Assembly (NCBI RefSeq): GCF_002900965.1
Contig: NZ_PJOM01000002.1
Span: 992,001-1,056,000 of the forward strand
Origin: Pseudotabrizicola formosa
Lineage (GTDB): Bacteria > Pseudomonadota > Alphaproteobacteria > Rhodobacterales > Rhodobacteraceae
Length of the DNA stretch: 64,000 nt
Direction: 5' to 3'
Numbering within the stretch: the first letter of the stretch is position 1; each line of letters begins with the position of its first letter. Below are positions 9,021 to 18,600 of the stretch, piece after piece. The translations under genes were made by a program, and so were the position numbers. Below the pieces are notes generated by a model, which worked only from the letters and a program-made list of their open reading frames with translations, did not search any database and had not been told where the DNA came from.

Positions 9021-9162
9021 AGCGGCTTTGACATTGAAATGCGAGACACCCGCTTGATCTGAACCAATTCCCGGCTAAGGTTCTTTTGGTGACTTACCTT
9101 ACGTCATCTTGTTCCGGGTCTTGGCCCATTTGTACCAGCGCCGCCTTTTACAGGAGTTTTCC

Positions 9163-9525
9163 GTGCCCGTTCGCGTTGCCACATCTGTGCCGGACAGGTT
9201 TGACCTGCGCGGGCGAACCAGCCCGTTCATCAGCATTGGCCTGCCCCAAGTCCTGGCCAGGCATTGCGCCGGGCCCCGTCCGCTGTTCTCTGTCGCACCG
9301 CAGGACATTGCGCAGGCGGGCCTGCACCGGATGTCTGACGCGCTGATCGCCTGCATGCTTTTGGGCAGCGAGGTGGATGCGCTCGATATCCTTGCCGAGC
9401 TGACGGCCGCCGGCTATCGCGGCACCGTGGTGGTCATCGCGCCCCCCTTGCCCGATCCGGGGATGGTGGAGCGGGAACTGGCCCTGGCCGCGCCGGGAAT
9501 GACCGTGTCGCTGCTGGTGCTTTAG
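9163..9525 (+). CDS. Conserved hypothetical protein, possibly a degenerate receiver-like fold
   Basis: A 120-residue protein starting at GTG 9163, supported by CAGGAG seven bases upstream. I do not recognise a named family. The second half, from [10 protein letters not shown] through [20 protein letters not shown], has the alternating strand-helix rhythm and hydrophobic pattern of a response-regulator receiver domain. The position expected for the phosphorylated aspartate is not aspartate, so it would be a pseudo-receiver at best. It is divergent from the phoR-like kinase, and its stop overlaps that of the carbonic anhydrase gene by 4 bp. Function unknown. Confidence 0.6.
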   Translation: MPVRVATSVPDRFDLRGRTSPFISIGLPQVLARHCAGPRPLFSVAPQDIAQAGLHRMSDALIACMLLGSEVDALDILAELTAAGYRGTVVVIAPPLPDPGMVERELALAAPGMTVSLLVL

Positions 9526-10043
9526 GCGACAGGGCGCAGGCCAGCCCGGAACCGCGCGGCAGTGGCGCGGTACCTTTCCGCCGATTGCAACAGCCCCGCC
9601 TGCGCCTCGGCCTCCAAGGCGCGGACCACGCGGCCAGGGCTGCCCATCACCAGGCTGAACGCGGGGATCTCCTTGCCTTCGGTGATCAGTGCCCCGGCGC
9701 CGATCAGGCACCCAGGCCCGATCTTTGCGCCATTCAGAACCGTTGCGCCCATGCCGATCAGCGTGCCGTCGCCAATTGTGCAGCCATGCAGCATTGCCTT
9801 GTGCCCGATGGTGCATTGCGCGCCAATGATCAGCGGATAGCCCATATCCGTATGCAGCACGCAATTTTCCTGCACATTCGATCCGTGCCCGACATGGATC
9901 ACCTCATTGTCGCCACGCAAGGTTGCGCCGAACCAGACCGAACTGCCCGCCTCCAGCACCACGCGCCCGATGACATTGGCATCCGGCGCGATCCAGGCAG
10001 AGGGATCAAGGACGGGGGCGATATCACCAAGGGCATAGATCAT
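9522..10043 (-). CDS. Gamma carbonic anhydrase family protein
   Basis: A 173-residue left-handed beta-helix protein built from hexapeptide repeats (for example VIGRVV, TIGHKA, TIGDGT, KIGPGC). Three histidines, His64, His81 and His86, are at the spacing of the metal ligands in the CamH/YrdA branch of gamma carbonic anhydrases. It may hydrate CO2 or act as an acyltransferase-like scaffold; the enzymatic activity of this branch is often unproven. It is the third gene of yicC-gmk-gammaCA: its ATG at 10043 overlaps the gmk stop by 4 bp. Confidence 0.85.
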   Translation of the reverse strand: MIYALGDIAPVLDPSAWIAPDANVIGRVVLEAGSSVWFGATLRGDNEVIHVGHGSNVQENCVLHTDMGYPLIIGAQCTIGHKAMLHGCTIGDGTLIGMGATVLNGAKIGPGCLIGAGALITEGKEIPAFSLVMGSPGRVVRALEAEAQAGLLQSAERYRATAARFRAGLRPVA

Positions 10044-10681
10044 CGGTTCTCGAACTCCCGGTTCAGGCCGCGCACGAAATCTGCCAGCATCGGCTGGCGG
10101 TCGCGCTTCATGCGCTCTGCTTCAAGAATGGTCTGCAACTGATGGAAAGACTTATCAATATCGTCGTTCACCAGAACATAGTCATATTCGGCCCAATGGC
10201 TGATTTCATCGCGGCTTTTCGCCATCCGCCCGGCGATCACCTCTTCGGTATCCTGGGCGCGTCCGCGCAGGCGGCGGTCGAGTTCGGCAATCGAGGGCGG
10301 CAGCACGAAGACCGACACCACATCGCGCCCCAGCGCCGAATTGCGGATCTGCTGGCCGCCCTGCCAGTCGATGTCAAACAGCGTGTCGCGCCCGTCGCGC
10401 ATCGCGTCTTCCACTGGGCCGCGCGGGCTGCCGTAGAAATTGCCGAACACCTCGGCATGTTCCAGCATCTGGCCCGCCGCGATCATGGACTCGAAAGCCG
10501 CGCGGTCGCGGAAGTAATAGTGCTGCCCATCCACCTCACCCGGACGCGGTGCCCGCGTGGTGGCCGAAACCGAGAACCGGATCGTCGGATCCCAATCCAT
10601 CAAGCGCCGGGCAAGCGTCGATTTCCCTGCGCCTGACGGTGACGACAAGATCAGCAAAAGGCCACGGCGCTGCATTGTCAC
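10040..10681 (-). CDS. gmk: Guanylate kinase
   Basis: A 213-residue enzyme that phosphorylates GMP to GDP with ATP. The P-loop [10 protein letters not shown] is at residues 13-22, followed by the GMP-binding region with [17 protein letters not shown] and the lid segment. Length is typical. It overlaps yicC upstream and the carbonic anhydrase gene downstream by 4 bp each (ATGA type), so the three genes are translationally coupled. Confidence 0.96.
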   Translation of the reverse strand: MTMQRRGLLLILSSPSGAGKSTLARRLMDWDPTIRFSVSATTRAPRPGEVDGQHYYFRDRAAFESMIAAGQMLEHAEVFGNFYGSPRGPVEDAMRDGRDTLFDIDWQGGQQIRNSALGRDVVSVFVLPPSIAELDRRLRGRAQDTEEVIAGRMAKSRDEISHWAEYDYVLVNDDIDKSFHQLQTILEAERMKRDRQPMLADFVRGLNREFENR

Positions 10682-11574
10682 TCCACGTTCTGAACCTGTT
10701 CCCGCATCTGGTCTATCACGGTTTTCAGGTCAAGCCCGATCCGGGTCAGGGCCAGAGATTGCGCCTTGGAGCACAAGGTGTTGGCCTCGCGCATGAATTC
10801 CTGCATCAGAAAATCGAACTTCCGCCCCACGGGCCCGGACTCGGCCAACAGCGCGCGCGCGGCGGCCACATGGGCGGTCAGCCGGTCCAACTCTTCGGTC
10901 ACGTCCTGCTTGACCGCGATCAGCGCCAGTTCCTGCGCCACCCGGGCCTCATCGGCGCCCTCGGCATGGTCCAGCACCCGGGCAAGGGCGGTGCGCAGGG
11001 CATCGGCGGCCGCATCCCGGCGCAGGTCAGCCTCGGCGATGGCAGCCCGGGTGAGCGCGTCGATCTGGTCCAGCTGGGCGCTGATCACAGCGTGCAGCGC
11101 CGCACCCTCTGCCGCGCGCATGGCGGCAAAATCGGCCAGCAGCGCGGGCAAATCGGCCAGCAGCGCCGCGCGCAGCGGGGCGGTGTCCGCCTCGGCACTT
11201 GCGGTGTCGAGCACGCCGCGCACCGCCAGCACATCGGCGGCCGTGGCCTGCGCCAGCGTCACCCCCGCCTGCATCGCGGCGTTCTCCACCTGTTGCACAG
11301 CGGCCAGAACCGCCGCCAGCACCGCGGCGTTCACCTGCAAGCCCGGCCCCGCCTCGGCGGCTTCTGCCGCGACTTTCAGCGACAGGCTGACATTGCCACG
11401 TGACAGCGCCTGTTGCACCTGGGTGCGCACCGCCAGTTCCAGCGCCTCCACCCAATCGGGCAGCCGCAGCCGCAGATCCAGCCCCTTGCCATTGACCGAC
11501 CGGATGTCCCAAACCCAGACATAACCTGCATCCTGGCCCTTGCGGGCCGCAAATCCGGTCATGGAAACGGTCAT
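10678..11574 (-). CDS. yicC: YicC family endoribonuclease
   Basis: A 298-residue YicC/YloC protein. The N-terminus [13 protein letters not shown] and [16 protein letters not shown] are the family signature, and the C-terminal DUF1732 part ([35 protein letters not shown]) is intact. YicC proteins are metal-dependent endoribonucleases implicated in RNA turnover. As in many proteobacteria it sits immediately upstream of gmk, with a 4-bp overlap, and begins the three-gene operon. Confidence 0.93.
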   Translation of the reverse strand: MTVSMTGFAARKGQDAGYVWVWDIRSVNGKGLDLRLRLPDWVEALELAVRTQVQQALSRGNVSLSLKVAAEAAEAGPGLQVNAAVLAAVLAAVQQVENAAMQAGVTLAQATAADVLAVRGVLDTASAEADTAPLRAALLADLPALLADFAAMRAAEGAALHAVISAQLDQIDALTRAAIAEADLRRDAAADALRTALARVLDHAEGADEARVAQELALIAVKQDVTEELDRLTAHVAAARALLAESGPVGRKFDFLMQEFMREANTLCSKAQSLALTRIGLDLKTVIDQMREQVQNVE

Positions 11575-11794
11575 CTGCTCTCCCTCGCCCCGGGGGCGAT
11601 ATTTACCATTTGTCTAGAATCCCGCGCATCGCCACCGGCTTCTGGTGTAGCTTAACACTTGAGTAAGGATAGCGAGTCGGCATCCAGACCGTCACCCCGC
11701 CGTGCGGCAGACGGTCCGGACCGCATAGCATGGCCAGAAAGGTCGGGGCAACCGGGCAGCCAGAGCGGCCCACGCAGGGACAAGGAAACGGAAC

Positions 11795-12415
11795 ATGACA
11801 TCTGGCTGGAACGACCGCACCTCAAACGGGTCAGATCACCGTGGCCCCGGCAAGATCGCGCAGCTGCGCGCCTATTGGGAGGCGCTGCGCACCGGCGATG
11901 ACCCGCCGCGCCGCGACCGGGTGGATCCGCGCGGCCTGTCCGACGCGCTGGAACACAGCTTTCTGGTCGAGCGCATCGCATCGGGCATTGCGCGGTTCCG
12001 CATCGCCGGCATGATCTACAACGATCTAATGGGCCTCGATGTGCGCGGGATGCCGCTGTCTTGCCTGTTTCTGGGCCAGTCTCGGGACCGGCTGCCGCTG
12101 GATCTGGAACGCGTGTTCCGCACGCCCTCGATCCTGACGCTGGAACTGCGGGCCGAATCCACCCTGATGCGGTCCCCCTTGTCCGGCCGGATGCAGATTC
12201 TGCCAATGCTGGATCAGAAGGGCGAGGCAACGCTTGCCATCGGCTGTCTGGACCTTGTGGGCACCATCGGCCGGGCGCCACGCCGGTTCGAGATCACCCA
12301 AGGCGCGCAAGAACCGCTGAGCAGCGGCGTGCCGGTTCAGGATTACAGCGCAGCCACGCCGCCGCCCCCACGGGCCAGGCCCGGCGTGCCGCATCTGCGG
12401 CTGGTGAAGGCCTGA
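11795..12415 (+). CDS. PAS domain-containing protein (PAS_5/DUF1457 type)
   Basis: A 206-residue cytoplasmic protein of the alphaproteobacterial PAS_5 type. The opening KIAQLRAYWEALR and the central FRIAGMIYNDLMGLDVRGMPL are the conserved parts; the C-terminus is proline-rich and ends VPHLRLVKA. Such proteins resemble regulators of motility and envelope functions in relatives, but no ligand or target can be read here. It is convergent with the DAHP synthase gene and shares the terminator between them. Confidence 0.8.
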   Translation: MTSGWNDRTSNGSDHRGPGKIAQLRAYWEALRTGDDPPRRDRVDPRGLSDALEHSFLVERIASGIARFRIAGMIYNDLMGLDVRGMPLSCLFLGQSRDRLPLDLERVFRTPSILTLELRAESTLMRSPLSGRMQILPMLDQKGEATLAIGCLDLVGTIGRAPRRFEITQGAQEPLSSGVPVQDYSAATPPPPRARPGVPHLRLVKA

Positions 12416-12431
12416 GCCAGCGACGGTACAG

Positions 12432-12462
12432 AAAAAAGGGGGCGGCACAATCTGCCACCCCC
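12432..12462 (-). terminator. Terminator downstream of the class II DAHP synthase gene
   Basis: On the minus strand a GGGGG/CCCCC plus TGCC/GGCA stem (12438-12462, one C-A mismatch) with a 5-nt loop is followed by six T. It ends the aroG transcript and may also slow the convergent PAS-protein transcript. Confidence 0.8.
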
Positions 12463-12488
12463 CAAATCTTTACAATCAAGTCTTGCCC

Positions 12489-13859
12489 TTACAGCGCGAC
12501 GCGGTGGCCGACATCGCGGAAGGCCAGCAGCTCTTCGGCCACCAGAAACGCCAGTTCCAGCGACTGGCTGGCGTTCAGGCGGGGGTCGCAGGCGGTGTGG
12601 TAGCGGTCTGACAGATCCTCATCCGTCACCGCGCGCAGGCCCCCGGTGCATTCGGTCACATCCTTGCCGGTCATCTCGAAATGCACGCCGCCTGGAATCG
12701 TGCCTTCGGATTTGTGCACCGCAAAGAATTCGCGCACTTCAGACAGCACCGCATTGAACGGCCGCGTCTTGTAGCCCGAGGGTGATTTGATGGTGTTGCC
12801 GTGCATCGGGTCGCAGGACCAGACGACGTTAGCCCCCTCTTCCTTGACCGCCTTGACCAGACGCGGCAGGTGTTCGGCCACCTTGCCCGCGCCAAAGCGC
12901 GCGATCAGGGTCAACCGGCCCGCCTCGTTCTGCGGATTGAGCTTGGCCATCAGCACCTTGAGGTCTTCGGCGGTGGTGGTCGGCCCGCATTTCAGCCCGA
13001 TCGGGTTCAGCACGCCGCGGCAGAATTCCACATGCGCGCCATCGGGCTGCCGCGTGCGGTCGCCGATCCAGATCATATGCCCCGACCCGGCCACGTTCTG
13101 GCCCGAGATGCTGTCCACCCGGCACAGCGCCTCTTCATATTCCAGCAGCAAGGCTTCGTGGCTGGTGTAGAAATCGACCGTGGTCAGCATATGGGCGGTG
13201 TCGGCATTCACGCCGGCGGCCGTCATGAAATCCAGCGCGTCGGAAATGCGGTTCGACAGCTCGCGGTAGCGATCGGCCTTGTCATGCTCGGCAAAGCCCA
13301 GCGTCCAGCTGTGCACCCGGTGAATATCGGCAAAGCCACCGGTGGAAAACGCGCGCAACAGGTTCAGGCTGGCCGCCGCCTGCGTATAGGCCTGCAGCAT
13401 GCGCTGCGGGTCGGGCTGGCGCGCTTCGGGCGTGGCTTCGAACCCGTTGATGATGTCACCGCGGTAGCTGGGGTATTCCACCCCGCCGATCACTTCGGTC
13501 GGGGCCGAGCGCGGCTTGGCAAACTGCCCCGCCATGCGGCCCACCTTGATCACCGGCACTTTGGCGCCATAGGTCAGCACGACCGCCATCTGCAGCATCA
13601 CGCGGAAGGTGTCGCGAATGTTATCGGCGCTGAATTCGGAAAAACTTTCCGCGCAATCACCACCCTGCAGCAAGAAGGCCTTGCCCTCGGAGGCCAGAGC
13701 CAACTGCTTTTTCAGCCGCCGTGCCTCGCCTGCAAAGACCAGCGGCGGATACTTGGCCAGCTGCGCCTCGACGGCATTCAGCGCGGCGCTGTCCATATAA
13801 TCAGGCATCTGCACCCGCGGTTTCGCGCGCCAGTCTGATTTTTGCCAGCCTTTGGTCAT
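12489..13859 (-). CDS. aroG: 3-deoxy-7-phosphoheptulonate synthase, class II
   Basis: A 456-residue class II DAHP synthase that condenses phosphoenolpyruvate and erythrose 4-phosphate in the first step of the shikimate pathway. GGDCAESF with the metal-ligand Cys69, [24 protein letters not shown], and CDPMHGNTI are all present. The length matches the plant/actinobacterial/alphaproteobacterial class II type, not the 350-residue E. coli type. The start is set at ATG 13859 because AAGGAG precedes it by eight bases. It is monocistronic, between a convergent PAS gene and a divergent GlxA-type regulator. Confidence 0.95.
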   Translation of the reverse strand: MTKGWQKSDWRAKPRVQMPDYMDSAALNAVEAQLAKYPPLVFAGEARRLKKQLALASEGKAFLLQGGDCAESFSEFSADNIRDTFRVMLQMAVVLTYGAKVPVIKVGRMAGQFAKPRSAPTEVIGGVEYPSYRGDIINGFEATPEARQPDPQRMLQAYTQAAASLNLLRAFSTGGFADIHRVHSWTLGFAEHDKADRYRELSNRISDALDFMTAAGVNADTAHMLTTVDFYTSHEALLLEYEEALCRVDSISGQNVAGSGHMIWIGDRTRQPDGAHVEFCRGVLNPIGLKCGPTTTAEDLKVLMAKLNPQNEAGRLTLIARFGAGKVAEHLPRLVKAVKEEGANVVWSCDPMHGNTIKSPSGYKTRPFNAVLSEVREFFAVHKSEGTIPGGVHFEMTGKDVTECTGGLRAVTDEDLSDRYHTACDPRLNASQSLELAFLVAEELLAFRDVGHRVAL

Positions 13860-14029
13860 GGCCTTCTCCTTACCCATATTCGGGCCCACCTGTGGGTCGT
13901 TAGCGGTATCGCGCCGTTGTATACGGTCTGGCGGCTCAGATGCAAAGGCCCAAACGCCCCATCTGACCCCTTGCGAAACGCCACAAATCCTGTCTCATGC
14001 GTCCATATCCGACACGAACAGGTCGCAAG

Positions 14030-15046
14030 ATGTCCACGTCCTCCACCCGCGCCCAGAAAACCGATGCGACGCCCGCGACAAAGCGCTTCGTTTTCGTGCT
14101 GCTGGACCGTTTCACGATGATGTCGTTTTCCTGCGCGATCGAGCCGCTGCGGCTGGCCAATTACGTGGCGGGCAAGCCGCTGTATGACTGGATCCTGGCG
14201 GGCGAAGGCGGGGTGGAGGCGACCTGTTCCAACGGCGCCACCTTCAAGCTGGACATCGGGTTGGACGATGTGGACCGCGACGACACCATTCTGGTCTGCG
14301 GCGGCATCGACATCCAGCGCGCCACCACCAAACCGGTGCTGAACTGGCTGCGGCGCGAGGCGCGGCGCGGCAACACCATCGGGGGCATGTGTACCGGGGC
14401 CTATGCACTGGCCAAAGCCGGGCTGCTGGACGGCAAGAAGGCCACCATCCACTGGGAAAATCAGGATGGCTTTCTGGAGGAATTCGAGCAGGTCAAGCTG
14501 ACCAAATCGGTCTTTGTGATGGATGGCAACCGGCTGACCACGGCGGGCGGGATTTCGTCGATCGATCTGGTGCTCAAGATCATCGCCGCCGATCACGGGC
14601 AGGATCTGGCCAATACCGTGGCCGACCTGCTGATCTATTCCGCGATCCGCACCGATCAGGACACGCAGCGCCTGTCGATCCCAACCCGGATCGGGGTGCG
14701 GCATCCCAAACTGTCACAGGTCATCCAGATGATGGAGGCCAATATCGAAGACCCGCTGTCGCCCGCCGATCTGGCCGATCAGGTCGACATGTCCACGCGC
14801 CAGCTGGAGCGGCTGTTCCGCCGCTATCTCAACCGCAGCCCCAAGCGCTATTACATGGAACTTCGCTTGGGCAAGGCGCGCAATCTGCTGATGCAGACGG
14901 ATATGAGCGTGATCAACGTGGCGCTGGCCTGCGGCTTTGCCAGCCCGTCGCATTTTTCCAAATGCTACCGCAGCCATTACAACACCACACCCTACCGCGA
15001 GCGTGGGTCGCAAGGGCCGACGCCCCCCACCCGGCTGTCGATCTGA
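14030..15046 (+). CDS. GlxA family AraC-type transcriptional regulator
   Basis: A 338-residue regulator with an N-terminal DJ-1/PfpI (GATase-1-like) domain (about 20-190, with GGMCTGAYALAKAGLLDG around the nucleophile elbow) and a C-terminal AraC double helix-turn-helix (about 225-325, MSTRQLERLFRRY and ACGFASPSHFSKCYR). This architecture is shared by GlxA, GbdR, CdhR and ArgR-type regulators of betaine, carnitine and arginine catabolism. An ABC importer and an FAD/GcvT fusion related to dimethylglycine dehydrogenases begin 1.4 and 6.9 kb downstream, so regulation of methylated-amine use is a reasonable but unproven inference. An in-frame ATG at 13997 is an alternative start. Confidence 0.85.
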   Translation: MSTSSTRAQKTDATPATKRFVFVLLDRFTMMSFSCAIEPLRLANYVAGKPLYDWILAGEGGVEATCSNGATFKLDIGLDDVDRDDTILVCGGIDIQRATTKPVLNWLRREARRGNTIGGMCTGAYALAKAGLLDGKKATIHWENQDGFLEEFEQVKLTKSVFVMDGNRLTTAGGISSIDLVLKIIAADHGQDLANTVADLLIYSAIRTDQDTQRLSIPTRIGVRHPKLSQVIQMMEANIEDPLSPADLADQVDMSTRQLERLFRRYLNRSPKRYYMELRLGKARNLLMQTDMSVINVALACGFASPSHFSKCYRSHYNTTPYRERGSQGPTPPTRLSI

Positions 15047-15066
15047 CAACCGGGCGAGGGCTCAGG

Positions 15067-16221
15067 TCAGCTGGCCTCGGCCGGGGCGAGGCGGAAGATC
15101 GCGCCTTCCAGCACCGAGACAAACCAGATCGAGCCGTCCGGCGCTTCGCGCACATCCCGGACCCTTCCCGTTTCCTCGGCCTCGATCCGCTCTTCGGCAA
15201 AGCCGGTTTCGGCGGCGGTGTCCGGGTCCAGCCGGGACAGAAAACTGGTGTTCAGCGACCCGGTGAAAATATCACCTTCCCATTCCGGCACCAAGGCCCC
15301 GGAATAGACCATCATGCCCGAAGGCGCGATGGACGGGTCCCAGTAATGCGCGGGCTGCTCCATCCCCTCTTGTGCCGTGCCCTCACCGATGCTGTTGCCG
15401 TTGTAATTCACGCCATAGCTGATCACCGGCCAGCCGTAGTTGCGGCCCATCTCCACCCGGTTGACCTCATCTCCGCCCCGCGCGCCATGTTCCACCAGCC
15501 ACAGCGCCCCGTCCGCGCCAAGTGTGGCCCCTTGTGCGTTGCGGTGGCCCTTGGAATAGATCCCCGGCCGCCAGCCGTCGATGCTTGTGGCGGGCGTGCC
15601 GTCGCGGTTCAGGTGGATCACCGATCCTTCAACCCGCGACAGATCCTGAGCTTCCATTCCGCCGGGCCCGGTGCCCCGGTCGCCCGCGGTAATGAACACG
15701 GTGCCATCCTGCGCCTCGACAATCCGGCTGCCGAAATGGCGCCCGCCCGAGGAGCCGTCACCCACATAAAGCTGTTCGAACCCTTCCAGGGCCGTGCCAT
15801 CGTCTGACAGGCGCCCCTTGCCAACCGCCGTGGCTGCCCCGCCCGCGACGGGGGCCGCGTATGACAGCCAGATCTCACGGGTCTGCGCAAAATCGCGCGG
15901 CACCATCACATCCAGCAACCCGCCCTGCCCCTGGGCAAAAACCTCTGGCACGCCACGGATCTCGGTGATCTCCCCCCCATCAACGCGCAGCAGCCGCCCG
16001 GCAAGCTCGGTCACGATCACCCCGCCCTCGGGGAGAAAGCCGATGGCCCATGGCTCTTCGAACCCGGTTGCGACCGGCGTGATCTGCATCGCACCGGCAG
16101 AGGTGTCCAGCCTTGTCTGCGCAAAGCCCTGGCCTGCCAGCAGCGCGAGGGCAGACGCCGGCGCGGCAAGCAGGAACAGACGGGGGGCGGACAAACGGGG
16201 GAAGCAGCGCGTGCGTGACAT
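15067..16221 (-). CDS. PQQ-dependent aldose sugar dehydrogenase (YliI/Asd type)
   Basis: A 384-residue periplasmic beta-propeller protein with an N-terminal signal peptide ending near GQGFA-QT. The motifs GFEEPWAIGFLPEG, GGLLDVMVPRDF, GHRNAQGATLGADGALWLVE and EHGARGGDEVN match the soluble aldose sugar dehydrogenases, which oxidise aldoses using pyrroloquinoline quinone. No PQQ synthesis genes are in the window. It is convergent with the GlxA-type regulator (20-bp gap) and divergent from the ABC binding protein gene. Confidence 0.87.
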   Translation of the reverse strand: MSRTRCFPRLSAPRLFLLAAPASALALLAGQGFAQTRLDTSAGAMQITPVATGFEEPWAIGFLPEGGVIVTELAGRLLRVDGGEITEIRGVPEVFAQGQGGLLDVMVPRDFAQTREIWLSYAAPVAGGAATAVGKGRLSDDGTALEGFEQLYVGDGSSGGRHFGSRIVEAQDGTVFITAGDRGTGPGGMEAQDLSRVEGSVIHLNRDGTPATSIDGWRPGIYSKGHRNAQGATLGADGALWLVEHGARGGDEVNRVEMGRNYGWPVISYGVNYNGNSIGEGTAQEGMEQPAHYWDPSIAPSGMMVYSGALVPEWEGDIFTGSLNTSFLSRLDPDTAAETGFAEERIEAEETGRVRDVREAPDGSIWFVSVLEGAIFRLAPAEAS

Positions 16222-16445
16222 GAACTCTCCTGTTGCTTTGCATTGGCCACCTCAACATAGAGCGCCTGCTTCGGGTTTCGGCCCGGTCGCGCAAGCGTGA
16301 TGCGGCGTGATGCAGGGCCAGCGGCAAGGCGGCCCGCTTCACGCAACGTCATCCGGGAAAATTGCCGGTCAGAAGGCACTTTTCTTTTACCAAACGGCCA
16401 ACTAACCTGCCGCGCAGGATAACAGTCCGACATGGGAGACAAAAT

Positions 16446-17627
16446 ATGAAGAAACTGCTTCTTGCCAGTGCCGCCACCGCGCTGATCGCCGGGGCCGCGC
16501 AGGCTCAGGATGTGAAAATTGGGATCATCCTTGGCTTCACCGGGCCGCTGGAATCGATCACGCCGAACATGGCGACCGCGGCCGAGCTGGCCATTGCCGA
16601 AGTCAACGCCACCGGCAAGTTCGCCCTTGGCACCGTTGTGCCGGTCCGGGCCGACAGCACCTGCATCGATGCCGCTGCCGCCACCGCCGCTGCCGACCGT
16701 CTGATCACCGCCGAAGGCATTTCCGCGATCATGGGGGCTGACTGCTCGGGCGTGACCGGGGCCATCCTGCAGAACGCCGCCCGCACCAATGGCGTTGGCA
16801 TGATCTCGCCATCCGCCACCTCGCCTGCCCTGTCCACCGCCGAAGATGACGGGCTGTTCTTCCGCACCGCCCCATCCGATGCGCGTCAGGGCGTGGTGAT
16901 GACCGAGATCCTGATGGACAAGGGCATCAAGACGGTTGCGCTGACCTATACCAACAATGATTACGGCAAAGGTCTGGCTGACAGCTTCTCGGCCGCGTTC
17001 ACCGAGGCCGGTGGCACCGTGACCATCAATGCCCCGCATGAAGATGACAAGGCTGACTATTCGGCAGAGGTCGCATCGCTGGCTTCGGCTGGCGGTGAAG
17101 TGCTGGTCGTGGCGGGCTATACCGACAAGGGCGGCAAGTCGATCATCCAGGCTTCGCTCGATTCCGGCGCGTTCTCGACCTTCGTGCTGCCCGATGGCAT
17201 GGTTGGCCAAAAGCTGGTCGATGACCTCGGCGACGGGCTGACCGGTTCCTTTGGCCAATACCCGGGCACCGACAGCCAGGGGGCCGAAATGTTCCAGACG
17301 CTGGCGACCGCTGGCGGCTTTGACGGAACCTCGGCCTTTGCGCCGGAATCCTATGATGCGGCCGCGCTGATCATGCTGGCCATGGCCGCTGCGGGTTCGA
17401 CCGACTCCAAGGACTGGGCCCCGAAGGTGATGGATCTGGCCAATGGGCCGGGCGAGCCGATCCTGCCGGGCGAGCTGGGCAAGGCGCTGGACCTGATCGC
17501 AGCAGGCACTGACATCGACTATATCGGGGCCACCGCCGTGGAACTGATCGGGCCGGGCGAAAGTGCGGGCAACTACCGCGAGATCGAGATCAAGGACGGC
17601 AAGATCGAAACCGTGCGGTTCCGCTGA
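16446..17627 (+). CDS. Branched-chain amino acid-type ABC transporter substrate-binding protein
   Basis: A 393-residue periplasmic binding protein of the LivK/HAAT class (Peripla_BP_6). The signal peptide ends AGAAQA-QD (about residue 20). The mature start VKIGIILGFTGPLESITPNM is typical, as are MGADCSGVTGAI and FFRTAPSDARQGVVM. It begins an importer operon with LivG, LivF, LivH and LivM homologues. The ligand could be a branched-chain amino acid, amide, urea or a methylated amine; the neighbouring FAD/GcvT fusion gene favours the last but does not prove it. Confidence 0.9.
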   Translation: MKKLLLASAATALIAGAAQAQDVKIGIILGFTGPLESITPNMATAAELAIAEVNATGKFALGTVVPVRADSTCIDAAAATAAADRLITAEGISAIMGADCSGVTGAILQNAARTNGVGMISPSATSPALSTAEDDGLFFRTAPSDARQGVVMTEILMDKGIKTVALTYTNNDYGKGLADSFSAAFTEAGGTVTINAPHEDDKADYSAEVASLASAGGEVLVVAGYTDKGGKSIIQASLDSGAFSTFVLPDGMVGQKLVDDLGDGLTGSFGQYPGTDSQGAEMFQTLATAGGFDGTSAFAPESYDAAALIMLAMAAAGSTDSKDWAPKVMDLANGPGEPILPGELGKALDLIAAGTDIDYIGATAVELIGPGESAGNYREIEIKDGKIETVRFR

Positions 17628-17649
17628 TCGCAGCCAGACCCATCCAAGC

Positions 17650-17673
17650 ACGGCCCGGAGCAATCCGGGCCGT
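17650..17673 (+). terminator. GC hairpin between the binding protein and livG genes
   Basis: A perfect 10-bp stem, ACGGCCCGGA pairing with TCCGGGCCGT, with a 4-nt GCAA loop, 22 bp after the binding-protein stop. No T-run follows, so it is more likely a 3' mRNA stabiliser or partial attenuator that raises binding-protein level relative to the membrane genes. Confidence 0.65.
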
Positions 17674-17740
17674 TGCCATAAGACAAAGCCTCCGCGCCCG
17701 GAAAATCCGGACCTGCGACGGAAGGTTCAGGGGATAACAG

Positions 17741-18529
17741 ATGATCAAGGTTGAAAACCTGCACCGCCATTTCGGCGGCTTCCGGGCAGTGGACGGCGCA
17801 TCCTTGTCGATCGCCACCGGCTCTGTCACCGGGCTGATCGGTCCGAACGGCGCGGGCAAGACCACGCTGTTCAACGTGATCGCCGGACGGTTGAAACCGA
17901 CCAGCGGCAGGGTTGAAATGGCGGGAGAAGACATCACCGGCCTGCCGCCGCATGACTTGTTTCACAAGGGCCTGCTGCGCACCTTTCAGATCGCGCATGA
18001 ATTCGGCTCGATGTCTTGCGTGGAAAACCTGATGATGGTGCCCGGCGCGCAAATGGGGGAGACCCTGTGGAACGCCTGGTTCCGCCGCGGCGCGGTGCGG
18101 GCCGAGGAAGAGCGGCTGCGCGCCAAGGCGCATGAGGTGCTGAACTTCCTGACCATCGACCACCTGGCCGATCAGAAGGCCAGCCAGATCTCGGGCGGAC
18201 AGAAAAAGCTGCTGGAACTGGGCCGCACCATGATGGTGGATGCGAAAATCGTGTTTCTCGACGAGGTGGGTGCCGGGGTGAACCGCACCCTGCTGAACAC
18301 CATCGGCGATGCGATCCTGCGGCTGAACGCCGAACGTGGCTATACGTTCTGCGTGATCGAGCATGACATGGATTTCATCGGGCGGCTGTGCAACCCGGTG
18401 ATCTGCATGGCCGAGGGCAAGGTTCTGGCGCAAGGCACGGTCGAAGAGGTCAAGAATGATGAGCGCGTGATCGAGGCCTATCTGGGCACCGGATTGAAGA
18501 ACAAGATGAAGGAAGCCGCGCATGGGTGA
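17741..18529 (+). CDS. livG: ABC transporter ATP-binding protein, LivG type
   Basis: A 262-residue ATPase of the branched-chain amino acid importer class. Walker A GPNGAGKTT lies at residues 32-40, the ABC signature is ISGGQKKLLELGR, and Walker B is KIVFLDEVGAGVN followed by the H-loop IEHDMDF. The residue after the catalytic glutamate is valine where almost all ABC ATPases have proline (DEV for DEP); the rest of the active site is intact. It pairs with LivF to drive LivH/LivM transport. Confidence 0.92.
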   Translation: MIKVENLHRHFGGFRAVDGASLSIATGSVTGLIGPNGAGKTTLFNVIAGRLKPTSGRVEMAGEDITGLPPHDLFHKGLLRTFQIAHEFGSMSCVENLMMVPGAQMGETLWNAWFRRGAVRAEEERLRAKAHEVLNFLTIDHLADQKASQISGGQKKLLELGRTMMVDAKIVFLDEVGAGVNRTLLNTIGDAILRLNAERGYTFCVIEHDMDFIGRLCNPVICMAEGKVLAQGTVEEVKNDERVIEAYLGTGLKNKMKEAAHG

Positions 18530-18554
18530 GCCGCGTTCTGCTGGGCAGACACCC

Positions 18555-18600
18555 GGGGCTCTGCCCCGGACCCCGGGATATTTGGGAACAGATAATGAGC
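18555..18600. repeat. GC hairpin plus 30-bp repeat, copy 1 (overlaps livF start)
   Basis: A GGGGC-TCT-GCCCC hairpin (18555-18567) is followed by a 30-bp block (18571-18600) opening CCCCGGGATATTT and ending GATAATGAGC. The same block occurs at 61206-61235 with 27 of 30 positions identical, also preceded by a GC hairpin. In this copy the ATG inside the repeat is the likely start codon of livF, so the element fills the livG-livF gap and supplies part of the ribosome-binding region. Confidence 0.75.

Noticed and set aside
16017-17663. A 548-codon minus-strand frame across the binding-protein gene
   Set aside because: It is a high-GC antisense shadow; the plus strand carries a signal peptide and clear family motifs.
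18526-18594. A longer LivF protein starting at the end of livG
   Set aside because: The added residues are translated repeat DNA (LLGRHPGLCPGPRDIW) and no LivF begins this way.
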